This document shows positions 32,703-42,000 of a stretch of 52,426 nt of DNA, piece by piece (position 1 is the stretch's first letter; each line of letters starts with the position of its first letter). Source of the stretch: JBCDCE01 sp039182515 (GTDB lineage Bacteria; Pseudomonadota; Alphaproteobacteria; Rhodobacterales; Rhodobacteraceae). The position numbers and the translations under genes are program-made. The notes below the pieces were generated by a model, which saw nothing but the letters and a program-made list of their open reading frames with translations, made no database searches and was not told the DNA's origin. The stretch is taken from contig JBCDCE010000027.1 of the NCBI GenBank assembly GCA_039182515.1, positions 1 to 52,426 of the forward strand, given 5' to 3'.

Positions 32703-33854
32703 TCAGCCTGATTTATTCTTCATGATATGAGCGTCTAGGGCGGCCAGACCTTCGTCTAGCCCGCGGCGGCCGAAGCCTAAGCGGAACCGGTCAGTGGGCG
32801 TGGGGCCAAGGTCCGAGCGGTAAATCGTGCTTGGCAAAAAGAGAACGCCACTGTCCTCAACCAAAGCTTGGCAGAAGGCTTCAACGCCCTCGGCCCCTTT
32901 GTAGCGGGGAAAAGCCATGCAAGAGCCATCGGGGCGGTGCCATTGAAATAGGTCAGGGTGGCGGGCGAAAAATGCGTCCCACTTGGGCAGGTTTTCATCC
33001 ACGATTTGGCAGTTGCGCTGAAGCAACTGATCTTTGTTGCGCAGCGCGATTTTGGTGAGCGCTTCGCTTGGGCCAGAATTACAGATCGACAAATAATGCT
33101 TCATCCGCTCCATCTTCGAGAGGATTTCCGCGTCCTGACAGGCGATCCAGCCGATGCGCAAGCCGGGCAGACCAAAAGATTTGGACATCACATTGAGCGA
33201 AAGCCCACGCTCATAAATATCTGCGATGAAGGGCAAGTGCTCTGTGCCTGTTGGCCCCAACCCGTTGAAGATTTCGTCATGCAGGATGTAAATCCCATGG
33301 GTGCGGCAGAGCTCGATGAGCGCCATGTAGCGATCCAGCGGCAAGATGGTTCCGGTGGGATTGTGCGGGAAGTTGATCGTCATCAGCTTGGTGTTGGGCC
33401 GGATCGCAGCCTTCACCCGGTCCAGATCGAGCGACCAGCCGTCCTCTGGATCTAGCGGCAGGCCCGTGGCCTCACAAATCGCAACAGGTAAGGTCTCGTG
33501 GCTCTGGTAATTGGGGGTCACGACGATGGCGTGGCTGTCGCGATCCAAGATCACAGTGTTGGCCGCAAAGATCCCTTCGCTGGCTCCCGCAAAACACAAA
33601 ATATCCGAAGCACTTTGCTTGGCATATGTGGCGGCAATCGCAGCTCTGAGATCTGGATCACCGTAGGTTTCTGTGTAGCCCAGCCAGAGGCCTTCGAAAG
33701 CCTCTCGTTCCTCAGGCGTGGCCATGGCCAAAAGCTCCCGGATCGAAAGGCTCTCGGCATCTGAGGCTGTCATGTGGTATCGCGCTTTGAACTCCCACTT
33801 GGAGAAATGCGTTTCAAGGCGGAAGTCGGGCAAGCTTGGCATCGTGTGTGTCAC
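32703..33854 (-). CDS. PLP-dependent class I/II aminotransferase
   Basis: This 383-residue fold-type I enzyme has the PLP lysine in NVMSKSFGLPGLRIGW (SKS). The Asn and Asp/Tyr of the cofactor site lie in INFPHNPTG and LHDEIFNG, and the phosphate-binding arginine in FRLGFGR. It is cytosolic. The substrate is not readable. It shares a 20-bp divergent promoter gap with an ornithine cyclodeaminase-family gene, pointing to a small amino-acid conversion pathway. Confidence 0.88.
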   Translation of the reverse strand: MTHTMPSLPDFRLETHFSKWEFKARYHMTASDAESLSIRELLAMATPEEREAFEGLWLGYTETYGDPDLRAAIAATYAKQSASDILCFAGASEGIFAANTVILDRDSHAIVVTPNYQSHETLPVAICEATGLPLDPEDGWSLDLDRVKAAIRPNTKLMTINFPHNPTGTILPLDRYMALIELCRTHGIYILHDEIFNGLGPTGTEHLPFIADIYERGLSLNVMSKSFGLPGLRIGWIACQDAEILSKMERMKHYLSICNSGPSEALTKIALRNKDQLLQRNCQIVDENLPKWDAFFARHPDLFQWHRPDGSCMAFPRYKGAEGVEAFCQALVEDSGVLFLPSTIYRSDLGPTPTDRFRLGFGRRGLDEGLAALDAHIMKNKSG

Positions 33855-33874
33855 TTATCAGGGAGCAGTGTCGC

Positions 33875-34834
33875 GTGATTATCTTGGATCGAGACCAAAT
33901 CGAAGGCTTAATCGACCTGGAAAACGCCGGATCCGCGATTGCAGCGGCCTATGTGGCGGCCAGCCAAGGAAAGGTGACACTTCCTCCTGTTGGCCACATC
34001 ACGTTTCCCGATCTTTCTGCGGATTGTCACATCAAATACGGGCACCAAGCGGGGGATCCGAGTTTTGTCATCAAAGTCGCCACAGGGTTCCCGTTGAACG
34101 ACCAGTCAGGTCTGCCCACGGGCAACGGCGTGTCTTTGGTGATGTCTGCGCAAACGGGTGCTCTTGAGGCCGTGTTACACGACGAAATGGTCATGACAGA
34201 TATCCGCACGGGGCTCGGTGGCGCGATTGCAACCCGGTGTTTGGCACGGCCTGAAAGCAAACGCATTCTCATTGTGGGAACGGGCCCTCAAGCCCTGCGC
34301 CAGATCGAAAGTCATCTTGCTCTTGTGGGCGATCATTTGCGCTTTGAGATCTGGGGACGCAGGCCGGAAAAAGCGCAAGAGATTGTCGATAGGATGCGCG
34401 AGCGCTGTCACGTCAGCCCGGTTTCTAATCTTGCAAGCGCTGTTCAAACCGCAGACGTGATTGTCACCACAACCGGGGCGCGGGCGCCTGTGATCAAGGA
34501 CGCATGGGTCACCTCCGGTACCCATATTACGGCCGTCGGCGCAGACGCCCCGGGCAAACAGGAACTCGAAACGAGCCTCGTGGCCCGCGCGGACGTGCTG
34601 GTGGCAGATGCAACGGATCAGTGCCTCGATCATGGTGAGCTGTCTCACGCGTTTGAAGCAGGGCTGATCGCGGGGTCCCAGGTCTATGAGCTTGGCCAGG
34701 TGCTGTCCAAGGCGCGCGTTGGCCGCACGAATGCAGCCCAAATCACAATCGCCGACCTCACCGGCATCGCAGCCCAAGACATCGCAATCGCAAGGGGTGT
34801 TTTGGACGCGCACACCAAAAGAGTTTCGGTGTAA
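33875..34834 (+). CDS. Ornithine cyclodeaminase / mu-crystallin family protein
   Basis: This 319-residue NAD(P)-dependent protein has the family sequence KYGHQAGDPSFVIKVATGFP for the substrate lobe and the Rossmann motif VGTGPQALRQI. TDIRTGLGGAIATRCLA and ITAVGADAPGKQEL are also family blocks. Members deaminate ornithine or reduce cyclic imines and related alpha-amino acids. A GTG start at 33875 after GGGAGCAG is preferred; the TTG at 33836 lies in the start of the divergent aminotransferase. The start codons of the two genes are only about 20 bp apart. Confidence 0.87.
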   Translation: MIILDRDQIEGLIDLENAGSAIAAAYVAASQGKVTLPPVGHITFPDLSADCHIKYGHQAGDPSFVIKVATGFPLNDQSGLPTGNGVSLVMSAQTGALEAVLHDEMVMTDIRTGLGGAIATRCLARPESKRILIVGTGPQALRQIESHLALVGDHLRFEIWGRRPEKAQEIVDRMRERCHVSPVSNLASAVQTADVIVTTTGARAPVIKDAWVTSGTHITAVGADAPGKQELETSLVARADVLVADATDQCLDHGELSHAFEAGLIAGSQVYELGQVLSKARVGRTNAAQITIADLTGIAAQDIAIARGVLDAHTKRVSV

Positions 34835-34861
34835 ATCTGAGGCGGCATTTCACTTTCTAGA

Positions 34862-34968
34862 GCTTAAAGCGTTATGCGAAAAACCTGAATCACCTAACGC
34901 TGCCTGAAACCTTTGGTTTCAACGCGTTAGCTGATGCGCGATGTCTCAGGTATGTCGTCAAACGCTAT
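34862..34968. repeat. Dispersed nested-palindrome repeat, full copy B
   Basis: This ~107-bp element is the same sequence as 23314-23419, in the opposite orientation. It keeps the outer, middle (CCTAACGC / GCGTTAG) and inner (GAAACC / GGTTTC) arms. It lies 27 bp past the cyclodeaminase stop, between it and the giant exported-protein gene, in a gap (34835-35082) without another feature. Confidence 0.9.
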
Positions 34969-35082
34969 GGGCGGCAGTTTTGAGGGCCGTTCTCCCTTGC
35001 GAAACGACAGCCGATACATTCAAAAGGCGTTCTTATGTATTTTGCGCGCCGATTGGTGCGCGGTCTGTCTGCCTAGGCCACC

Positions 35083-38000
35083 TCACTGCTTGCTATGCAG
35101 CAGCCAAGCCTGCATGGGGCCAGTCATTTGCGAAGAGGCTGGGAGCTTGTCTAAAATCTCCACCGTAAGCTCCGCGCTTGTTTTCGTGAAATACGGATAG
35201 AGTTTGGTAGCAGTGGCCAAGGGGCCGCTCTTCTCAAAGGCCGTTAGCCGATCTGTAAACGACGTTTGGTCCTCCGGGCTCACGCCGTAGACGATCCAAG
35301 GCACCACGTCCAAGAGCATGTGTTGGTAAAAATCGTTTCGATCCGTCACAGAACCATTGACCAAATTGTACGTGGCATCGTTTGTGCCGTCCTGCATTTT
35401 CACCCACTGGCCTGAGTTTGGAGCCCGCGCAAACACAGCTTCGCGGCCATCTGGATGGGTGAATTTCCGCACATCATCCGGGCTGTCATAGCCAATCCGG
35501 TGGAACTCTTTGGCACTGTCCTTGGCCTCTTTCCACTGTGAGCCCACGGCTAAGATTTGCTCGATTGTAGGGTGCGTGCCGTTTTGCGTGTTGCGGGCGT
35601 AATTCATAGTCCGAAAGAGCTCGCCATCCCCACCTGCCAGCATGGCCGCTTCGTGCATAACACTCAGAAGGATTGAGGCTTTTCGAGTGGGCGTGTAGTC
35701 TGCGTCGCCCGAGATCACCGCTTTGACCATAAGTATAAGCGACGCGCGTTGGTCAGGCGTGTCTTCCCACCGCGTGGAGCTCACAAGACGGCGCATGAAA
35801 GCCTCACCATCCGCTTGGGCAAAGAGGCGCTCATAGTCAGCGGTTGTGAGGGGCTTTTGTTCTAGCTCGAACCCGCCTGACGTAGGGGCGGGATCAGAGC
35901 TGTCTGTTTGCGTGTCGGGCAGGCTAATCGGTGTGCTCAGTTGATCGCCATTGAAAAAACCGATTTTTGGCCCAGTGCCATCGTAATCGCATCTGCGAAC
36001 CTGGTCGCAATACCGCGGCCCTCCCGAGGGGTTTTGCGTGCAAAGCTCTCCATCGCGAACAACATAGATCTGATCAAAGCGACCGCGATCGTCTGCAATC
36101 GTGACGGTTCCACGGTCGTTGATGAGATCATAGTCCGAGAAGGTTTGGAGCGCATATCTGTTGTTGCCTGGCCGCGTGTCGGCCGATTTGCCTGCCAAGC
36201 TGGAAAGGATTTCACGTTTAGACAAAAGGCTAGCTGGTGAGGAACAACTCGCTGGTTCACCAGCGGTCTGTGCTGTGTTTAAGATATAGCGTGGAGTGCC
36301 CCCAAAAGGGGTCAGAACATAAGCGGCATCCGGCGAATTGCAGATGTTGATCGCATCGCAAAACTCGTCTCCCTGCACGAGCGTACAGAGCTTTCCGTTG
36401 CTGATGCGAACGGGCTCGCGGTATTGAACTTCCTGGCCTGCAACCTCCCCAAACTGCTTGACCCACGCGCCTTCGGCGGGGATCTCAGAATAGCGTGTGG
36501 TTTTGTTTGCGAATTCACTAAAGCTCTCAGTGATTTTGGCTCCAGAAAAGAGCTTTATCGCTTCGGCGGTTGTGAGGGCGCGGCCCGGGCGCGCGCAGCC
36601 TGGAAGGGGAGCCTTGCCAATCTCTGCTTGCTGCGGAGATGTTGAGGCCGCTTCTAAGCCATTTGAAAAGAGTGTTGTCTGATCGACCAAAGCGGCCAGT
36701 GTGCGCCGATCCAACTGGCCGGAGGCTGGCCCGATGTTGTTTTCCTTTTGAAACGCGGCAAGTGCGGCTTTTGTTTTTGGGCCAATCGCGCCGTCCATCG
36801 CACCCGCTGCGTAGCCGCGGGTGTTCAGTAAATACTGAACAAGGGACGGCATTTGTGCCGCGTCCGATGCGTTGAACTTTGTATGCCATTTATGCTTAAG
36901 GCGACGCGCATCAAAAATGCCATGCCCCTCAACCGCGCGCAGCCTGCCGGTTTGGTCATAGTCCACCGTGGTGACTGCATAAGCGACATAGGGACAAGCC
37001 CGACAGAATTCCGTGTAAGGCACAACCAGTGAGAAACGCTGATGACCCGAAGGCAGCTTTCGCATGCCGATGATTTGCGGGTTCCAACCAAATGCATCTG
37101 GATATTGCCGCAAAACGGCTTGGGCGATCCGGTCGCCGCGCCCCCCGTAGGTTTTCAATTCCCGCTCAGGATACAAGGGTAGCACGATGGAGTCCGGCGA
37201 CGTATTGACGAGATAGGGATAGATTGTCCCGGCGGCGTTCGAGAATTGAAGGTAGGCGATATCGACAACACCCAGTTCCTTAAAATCAACCGGCATGACA
37301 GCTCCACTGCCTCCCGTTGTTTCTCGCGCTTGGACAAACCGAATGGTTTCTTCCGGAGCGCCCTGTGCTCTGAGGCAATCGGGCGTTGGGTTGCTGAAGC
37401 AATCAAACGTTATAGCGTCTGACGCGATAACAATCGCGTCTGTCCAATTGTCCTGTGTCGCTTTCACGCGGTCAGGTTGCGTCTCACAAAGTTGGAAGTT
37501 TTTGGGCCCACCAAGGGCATTGAGATCTGTGAAACTTTCAGGCCCGTTAACCCGCAAACGCACTGTAGAGCTGTAGAGCGTGCCTTCCATATTGCACTCA
37601 AGGTTGACCTTAAGGATGCCCTCGCTCTCGCTTTTAGAGACAATGCTGCAGGATTGATCATAGCGGTCGCCAAAGTCTGGCCGGTATAAGTGCCTGAAAT
37701 AGCTATAGACTTTTTCCCCAAAGTTCTCGTTTTGACGCGCACAGGTGTCGGCATCGATCCCGTAGGTGCCGTCGGGCAGGGCATCGAACAGATCGACTTG
37801 GCTTACTGTGGCGGGTGCCGCCTGAGGCACAGGCGCCTCTGGCACTTTGAATTTCACAGTTGTTATGCCCGCGTCTTCAACGTTTGCCATGCCGCAGTTC
37901 GGATCCTGTTGCGGACAACGAAAGTGGGAAAAGACCACGCTATGGAGGCCGTTTCCAAGATCCTTCAAGGACGGCAAGGCGATATTGGAGTGCAAAACGT

Positions 38001-40509
38001 CGTTGCGATCAGACTTTATGCGCGCAAAAGCCCCACTGCTGAGATCGACAAGCAGCCCGTCGCTCGCAAATTCGCTGAAATTATATTGAACGACCGCAAA
38101 TCTGCCATCCTCGGACCAGGCCACTTTGCGCGAAAACCGAAACACATCCTCTGGAGTGATCGCAAAGGTTGGTTTGCTTGGATCCCGCGGCACAAGTGCC
38201 ATGCGCTCTTGCCAGCCGCCCGCGCTGGGCACAGTTTGGAACACTTCCCGGTAAGTGCCACGCAGAGCGGTCCCGACTGTTGTGTCAGGCGTGCTTGCAG
38301 ATGCCAGCTTGGGCAAAACCTGACGTCCGAAAACAGAAACAGCGCCGCTGGTGGAGAGCTCGGCCTCCGGGGCTGGTACGCCGGCCTCCAAGGGTGTCGC
38401 TTGGGGGCTGAGGCTCCAGCCCGAAGGTGAGGCGATGCCCTTCGCAGTCTGTGACGGCGCGTCTGGAACAACGGTGCCAGCGTCCTCAAAGGCGTTCTCA
38501 AAAACAAGAGCGAAGGGGTTTTCGGTGTTTGAGTGGTCGGGCTTCGTGTCCGCGTAGTCCTCAAGCCATTGTGGAATGCCGCTCAAAGGCGCGTTGATGT
38601 CGATGGAATTGGAGCCCGAGAACTGACGCTTTGGTTCGTACCATCCGCGCTGGCCGTCTTTTGTGGTGATGAGCGCCCATTGCGCGCGGTTTTCGGTAAG
38701 GCACGGATCGAGAGCGCTGGACCGTGCTTCGGATCGGTTCTCCGTATACGAGCCAATGAAATCGATCTCGCCACGTCCGGGCCAATGAAATTTCGAATAG
38801 CCTTCATTACCTTCTTTTAGCCGCCAAAGCACCGTGCCAAGGGCAGGCCCGTCAGCGGTACTATCGTCAGCAATTGATACGATGGATTTGCAGGGCGCAT
38901 ACCAAGTTCTCACCAATTCGTTGAAGCCCCAGTCTCCGCTCTGCATCGTTGTGACACGCCGCGGGTCATTCGGCGCGGCAAACAATTCGACAGTCTCTAG
39001 CGCCTGCATCGGGCCCCTCGATACACAGCCCGCGCCCTCACATGTGTTTTCAATCACAGGGCAGGCCAACCCAGATTCTTTCACGGATGGCAAAGCGCAG
39101 ATCTCAGCGAAGGAGCCCAAAAAGCGCTCTTGCGCGGCTTTGAGTGAGAGTGCGTTTAGGTCTGAGCCAAGTGTTGGCGGTAGAAAACCATCCGGCGCGA
39201 TCTGCGTATTGGCAAGATCAGAGCTGGTTGACGGGGTTGTTATCGCCTCCATCACCTCTGGTGGTTTGGCGTATTTTGAAAGCTCGGTGAGCCCGATCAT
39301 GATCTCAGCGGCGCGCTTTGGGCTGTCAGTGAAGCCGTTTGCAAAATACGTTAGAAGGTCAGGGGCGTTCCAGATGGTTGGCATATTCTTCACGCCGCCG
39401 CGCAACACGATCAAATCGTGAAGCGCTTTTGCTTGATCTGGCTCGCCTTCAAATTCAGCCGTGAGAGCCGCCCAGCCAAGCAACATAATATCACTGACGG
39501 CCTTTGCGTCGTCTTTTCCGACCGCGCCTTCCATCTCCCCGGCAAGGCTCTTGCGTGTCGAGGTAATGATCGTTTGAACGCGCTCTTGATCGCGATAGGC
39601 AACGGTCAATTGTGCCATCGTCTGCATACGCAGAGCAGTTTGCGCCAGCGCGCGGTCAACGTCGGCAGCGAGGCCCCGTGTTGTCGTGATGATTTCAATG
39701 AGTTCCGTTACACGCTTGAGCAGCAATCCAGGCACTTTGGTTGGATCTTTGGAGGCTTGGAACGCCAAAATCACCTCAGTGATCGTTGCTTTGATCGCGG
39801 CATGGACGAGCGTTTCGGCGGAGGCGCTCATCTCTGGCCCGTTGCGCACGGCAAAATCGGCAATTGTGCTCGATGCGAAATCCAGAGCAACATCCACAGC
39901 GATGCCTTCGACGGTTGATGCGCCGATTTTACCGAGATTTTCTAGCCGGCCAGCTCCGACAAACACTCGGTAAAGCTGCCCTGCTTCTTCGGGGTCAAAG
40001 AACTGACCGAATGCCGTGTCGGATGTGTAATAAAAGGCGGCCATGATGTAATAGCTCGCCTTCACATAAAGTTCGTCCTTAACAGCATCGATTGTTGCGC
40101 CTTGGGCCTCAGTGAGCGTGGTTTCGACGCTTGCGGCGACCTCTGGTGATCGCTCGCGCAAAATCTCCCAATAGGCTGCAAGATCATCTGGCAACCGACC
40201 CGCAAGCTGTGAGGGGCCAACGGCAAGCTCTGTCTCCAGAACCTTAGGGTCTATGGGGCCCAGTGGACTGCCGAGTTGCATCAACGACGCGGGACCTGAG
40301 CCTGGGTGCTCTGTCTCGATCCGGGTCAGCAGATCATCAACTTGGCGGAACAATTGATATCTTTGATCCCCGCTTGCAGCGGTTGCTTGCGCGTAGGTGG
40401 AAATGGCCTCATTCACCAGGTCGTTTGGGTCATTTTGTGCCCAGAGAGGACCTGCAAAGAGCATAAAGGCTAAGGCGATGGTTTGACGCCACCGCATAAA
40501 CGGCATCAT
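35083..40509 (-). CDS. Giant exported multidomain protein with shared N-module and PG_binding_1 domain
   Basis: The protein has 1808 residues with a signal peptide (cut near LWAQ, about residue 25). Residues 31-95 are a helical module also present in the next two genes. A helical region (100-450), an SH3-like region with paired Cys (about 525-630) and beta-rich segments (about 770-1010) follow. A PG_binding_1 domain lies at about 1216-1275 (GAMDGAIGPKTKAALAAFQ). Two related modules follow, 1312-1390 and 1430-1507, ending CTLVQGDEFCDAINIC and CTQNPSGGPRYCDQV. The end is helical. AAGGAG precedes the ATG at 40509. No enzyme motif is seen. Its function is unknown. Confidence 0.8.
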   Translation of the reverse strand: MMPFMRWRQTIALAFMLFAGPLWAQNDPNDLVNEAISTYAQATAASGDQRYQLFRQVDDLLTRIETEHPGSGPASLMQLGSPLGPIDPKVLETELAVGPSQLAGRLPDDLAAYWEILRERSPEVAASVETTLTEAQGATIDAVKDELYVKASYYIMAAFYYTSDTAFGQFFDPEEAGQLYRVFVGAGRLENLGKIGASTVEGIAVDVALDFASSTIADFAVRNGPEMSASAETLVHAAIKATITEVILAFQASKDPTKVPGLLLKRVTELIEIITTTRGLAADVDRALAQTALRMQTMAQLTVAYRDQERVQTIITSTRKSLAGEMEGAVGKDDAKAVSDIMLLGWAALTAEFEGEPDQAKALHDLIVLRGGVKNMPTIWNAPDLLTYFANGFTDSPKRAAEIMIGLTELSKYAKPPEVMEAITTPSTSSDLANTQIAPDGFLPPTLGSDLNALSLKAAQERFLGSFAEICALPSVKESGLACPVIENTCEGAGCVSRGPMQALETVELFAAPNDPRRVTTMQSGDWGFNELVRTWYAPCKSIVSIADDSTADGPALGTVLWRLKEGNEGYSKFHWPGRGEIDFIGSYTENRSEARSSALDPCLTENRAQWALITTKDGQRGWYEPKRQFSGSNSIDINAPLSGIPQWLEDYADTKPDHSNTENPFALVFENAFEDAGTVVPDAPSQTAKGIASPSGWSLSPQATPLEAGVPAPEAELSTSGAVSVFGRQVLPKLASASTPDTTVGTALRGTYREVFQTVPSAGGWQERMALVPRDPSKPTFAITPEDVFRFSRKVAWSEDGRFAVVQYNFSEFASDGLLVDLSSGAFARIKSDRNDVLHSNIALPSLKDLGNGLHSVVFSHFRCPQQDPNCGMANVEDAGITTVKFKVPEAPVPQAAPATVSQVDLFDALPDGTYGIDADTCARQNENFGEKVYSYFRHLYRPDFGDRYDQSCSIVSKSESEGILKVNLECNMEGTLYSSTVRLRVNGPESFTDLNALGGPKNFQLCETQPDRVKATQDNWTDAIVIASDAITFDCFSNPTPDCLRAQGAPEETIRFVQARETTGGSGAVMPVDFKELGVVDIAYLQFSNAAGTIYPYLVNTSPDSIVLPLYPERELKTYGGRGDRIAQAVLRQYPDAFGWNPQIIGMRKLPSGHQRFSLVVPYTEFCRACPYVAYAVTTVDYDQTGRLRAVEGHGIFDARRLKHKWHTKFNASDAAQMPSLVQYLLNTRGYAAGAMDGAIGPKTKAALAAFQKENNIGPASGQLDRRTLAALVDQTTLFSNGLEAASTSPQQAEIGKAPLPGCARPGRALTTAEAIKLFSGAKITESFSEFANKTTRYSEIPAEGAWVKQFGEVAGQEVQYREPVRISNGKLCTLVQGDEFCDAINICNSPDAAYVLTPFGGTPRYILNTAQTAGEPASCSSPASLLSKREILSSLAGKSADTRPGNNRYALQTFSDYDLINDRGTVTIADDRGRFDQIYVVRDGELCTQNPSGGPRYCDQVRRCDYDGTGPKIGFFNGDQLSTPISLPDTQTDSSDPAPTSGGFELEQKPLTTADYERLFAQADGEAFMRRLVSSTRWEDTPDQRASLILMVKAVISGDADYTPTRKASILLSVMHEAAMLAGGDGELFRTMNYARNTQNGTHPTIEQILAVGSQWKEAKDSAKEFHRIGYDSPDDVRKFTHPDGREAVFARAPNSGQWVKMQDGTNDATYNLVNGSVTDRNDFYQHMLLDVVPWIVYGVSPEDQTSFTDRLTAFEKSGPLATATKLYPYFTKTSAELTVEILDKLPASSQMTGPMQAWLLHSKQ

Positions 40510-40663
40510 AGACGGTTCTCCTTCCACCTGCGTTTACCGCGCACCTTTGGCTCCTTCAGTCTTGGGTTATCAAAGCTACGTTTGCGCAGTTGCTGCGCGT
40601 TTGCCAGAAAAAACAGACTTCTGATCCCCCGAGTTTCTCACCAGATACACATGATATTTTCTC

Positions 40664-40693
40664 GTGACAGGCGGCGGCGTGCTCGACTAGTCT
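40664..40693 (+). promoter_or_regulatory. Candidate sigma-70 promoter upstream of the 378-aa exported protein
   Basis: GTGACA (40664-40669) and TAGTCT (40688-40693) are separated by 18 bp and lie about 28 bp before the TTG start. The -10 match is only partial. The 211-bp divergent gap should hold promoters for both directions. Confidence 0.3.
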
Positions 40694-40720
40694 CCTAGGG
40701 AATTGATTGGAGGGTATGCA

Positions 40721-41857
40721 TTGTTTTTCCGATGCTTAGCAGCTGTTTGGCTCGCAATTGCAATTTCTAACCCGGCCTATGCTGGACCGGAAGAGCCAAT
40801 ATTCGAGACTGCAACCGTCATTTACAAAACCGCAGAAGACCAACCCCAGGACATAAAAATCCGGACCTATCAGAGTGTTCGAAGTATTCTGGACAAGATC
40901 GTTGAAGACTATCCGAGCTCAGATTTGGCCGTTCAAATCATCTTAAAAGAAAAGATCGGAGAGCTGGACGTCGCAAAGTTGGACGAAATTCTAGCGCAGC
41001 ACGACAAGCCAGCTGAGACCGCTCAAACACAAGCAACTCCGAAAGCTGTTGCCACGGAGCCAGCGGAGCAGGAGGCGGCGGCTCAAACGGAAAATATCCA
41101 AGTCCTTGAGCTTTCAAAGCCTGCGGAGAGTGCCGCCGAAAAGCCAGCCGAGATAATTGCGGCTAAACCGGCGGACCAGCCTGCTGATAAGCCTTTTGTC
41201 CAAGTTGAAACACCCCAAACCCAAAACACCCAAAACCAGATTTTGCCCATTGGGACTGAGGCGACGGAGCGTGACATTGGCCTTGATAAGAAAGCGATCC
41301 GCGATCTCCAAGCGCGCCTTCTTGTCGTTGGGCACGATCCCAACGGCGTGGATGGTGCCATCGGTCGTGGGACACGCGCTGCAATTAGGCAGTGGCAAAG
41401 CACGAGATCGGTGGAGCCAACCGGCTACATGAATGCACCGCAACTTGCCGCTCTAAAGCAGCAAAGCCAACCGGCCCTCGATGACTGGCTCCGCGACGAA
41501 GACAATGCCAAGAAATACGACCCTCCCGCGCCCATCGCTCTGCGGCCAAGCAACGTGTCTGGGACTTGGCGCTATACCACAACCTGCGGGTCCAAAAGCA
41601 AATTTGGGAAAGCCAGGATCACGGGCACGATGTCTATGAAACATGCGGGCGGACGCAATTACACGGGCCAACTTGTAAACTCGCAAGGCCTTCGCGCGCG
41701 ACTAAAAGCAACGCTGCGCGGCCGCCGCGTTGCTGGGATCGCAAATTTTGGCCTTCTGCTTGGCAGAGTTCAGCTTGATGCGCGGGTCGATGACTACGCC
41801 TTTATCCTGCGCGGCCGCGATTCAAACGGGTGCTCTTTTTACGCACGAAAGACATGA
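40721..41857 (+). CDS. Exported protein with shared N-module and PG_binding_1 domain
   Basis: The protein has 378 residues with a signal peptide (cut near PAYAG, about residues 20-22). Residues 26-92 hold the helical module of the locus (IYKTAEDQP, RSILDKIVEDYPSSDLA, IGELDVAKLDEILA). An Ala/Pro/Lys-rich linker (about 95-180) follows. The PG_binding_1 domain is at about 188-248 (GVDGAIGRGTRAAIRQWQ). A C-terminal 100-residue domain contains two Cys. The TTG at 40721 is preferred because GGAGGG lies 6 bp upstream; a TTG at 40703 is also in frame. It is divergent from the giant gene. Probably periplasmic and peptidoglycan-binding. Confidence 0.72.
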   Translation: MFFRCLAAVWLAIAISNPAYAGPEEPIFETATVIYKTAEDQPQDIKIRTYQSVRSILDKIVEDYPSSDLAVQIILKEKIGELDVAKLDEILAQHDKPAETAQTQATPKAVATEPAEQEAAAQTENIQVLELSKPAESAAEKPAEIIAAKPADQPADKPFVQVETPQTQNTQNQILPIGTEATERDIGLDKKAIRDLQARLLVVGHDPNGVDGAIGRGTRAAIRQWQSTRSVEPTGYMNAPQLAALKQQSQPALDDWLRDEDNAKKYDPPAPIALRPSNVSGTWRYTTTCGSKSKFGKARITGTMSMKHAGGRNYTGQLVNSQGLRARLKATLRGRRVAGIANFGLLLGRVQLDARVDDYAFILRGRDSNGCSFYARKT

Positions 41858-42000
41858 TCGCGCGCCTGTCTTTAGGGATCCAATTGGAACATGAGCTTGG
41901 GACTTTGAGAATGCTACAATCGCCAAAGATCTTACGGTTTATCAGAATTGCTTTTTCAAGCTCTCGTGTCCGAAATTTCGCGTTCATGGGTAGGACACTT

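Noticed and set aside
38834..39421. 195-codon plus-strand frame within the giant gene
   Set aside because: Antisense to the exported 1808-residue protein; no ribosome site or recognisable domain.
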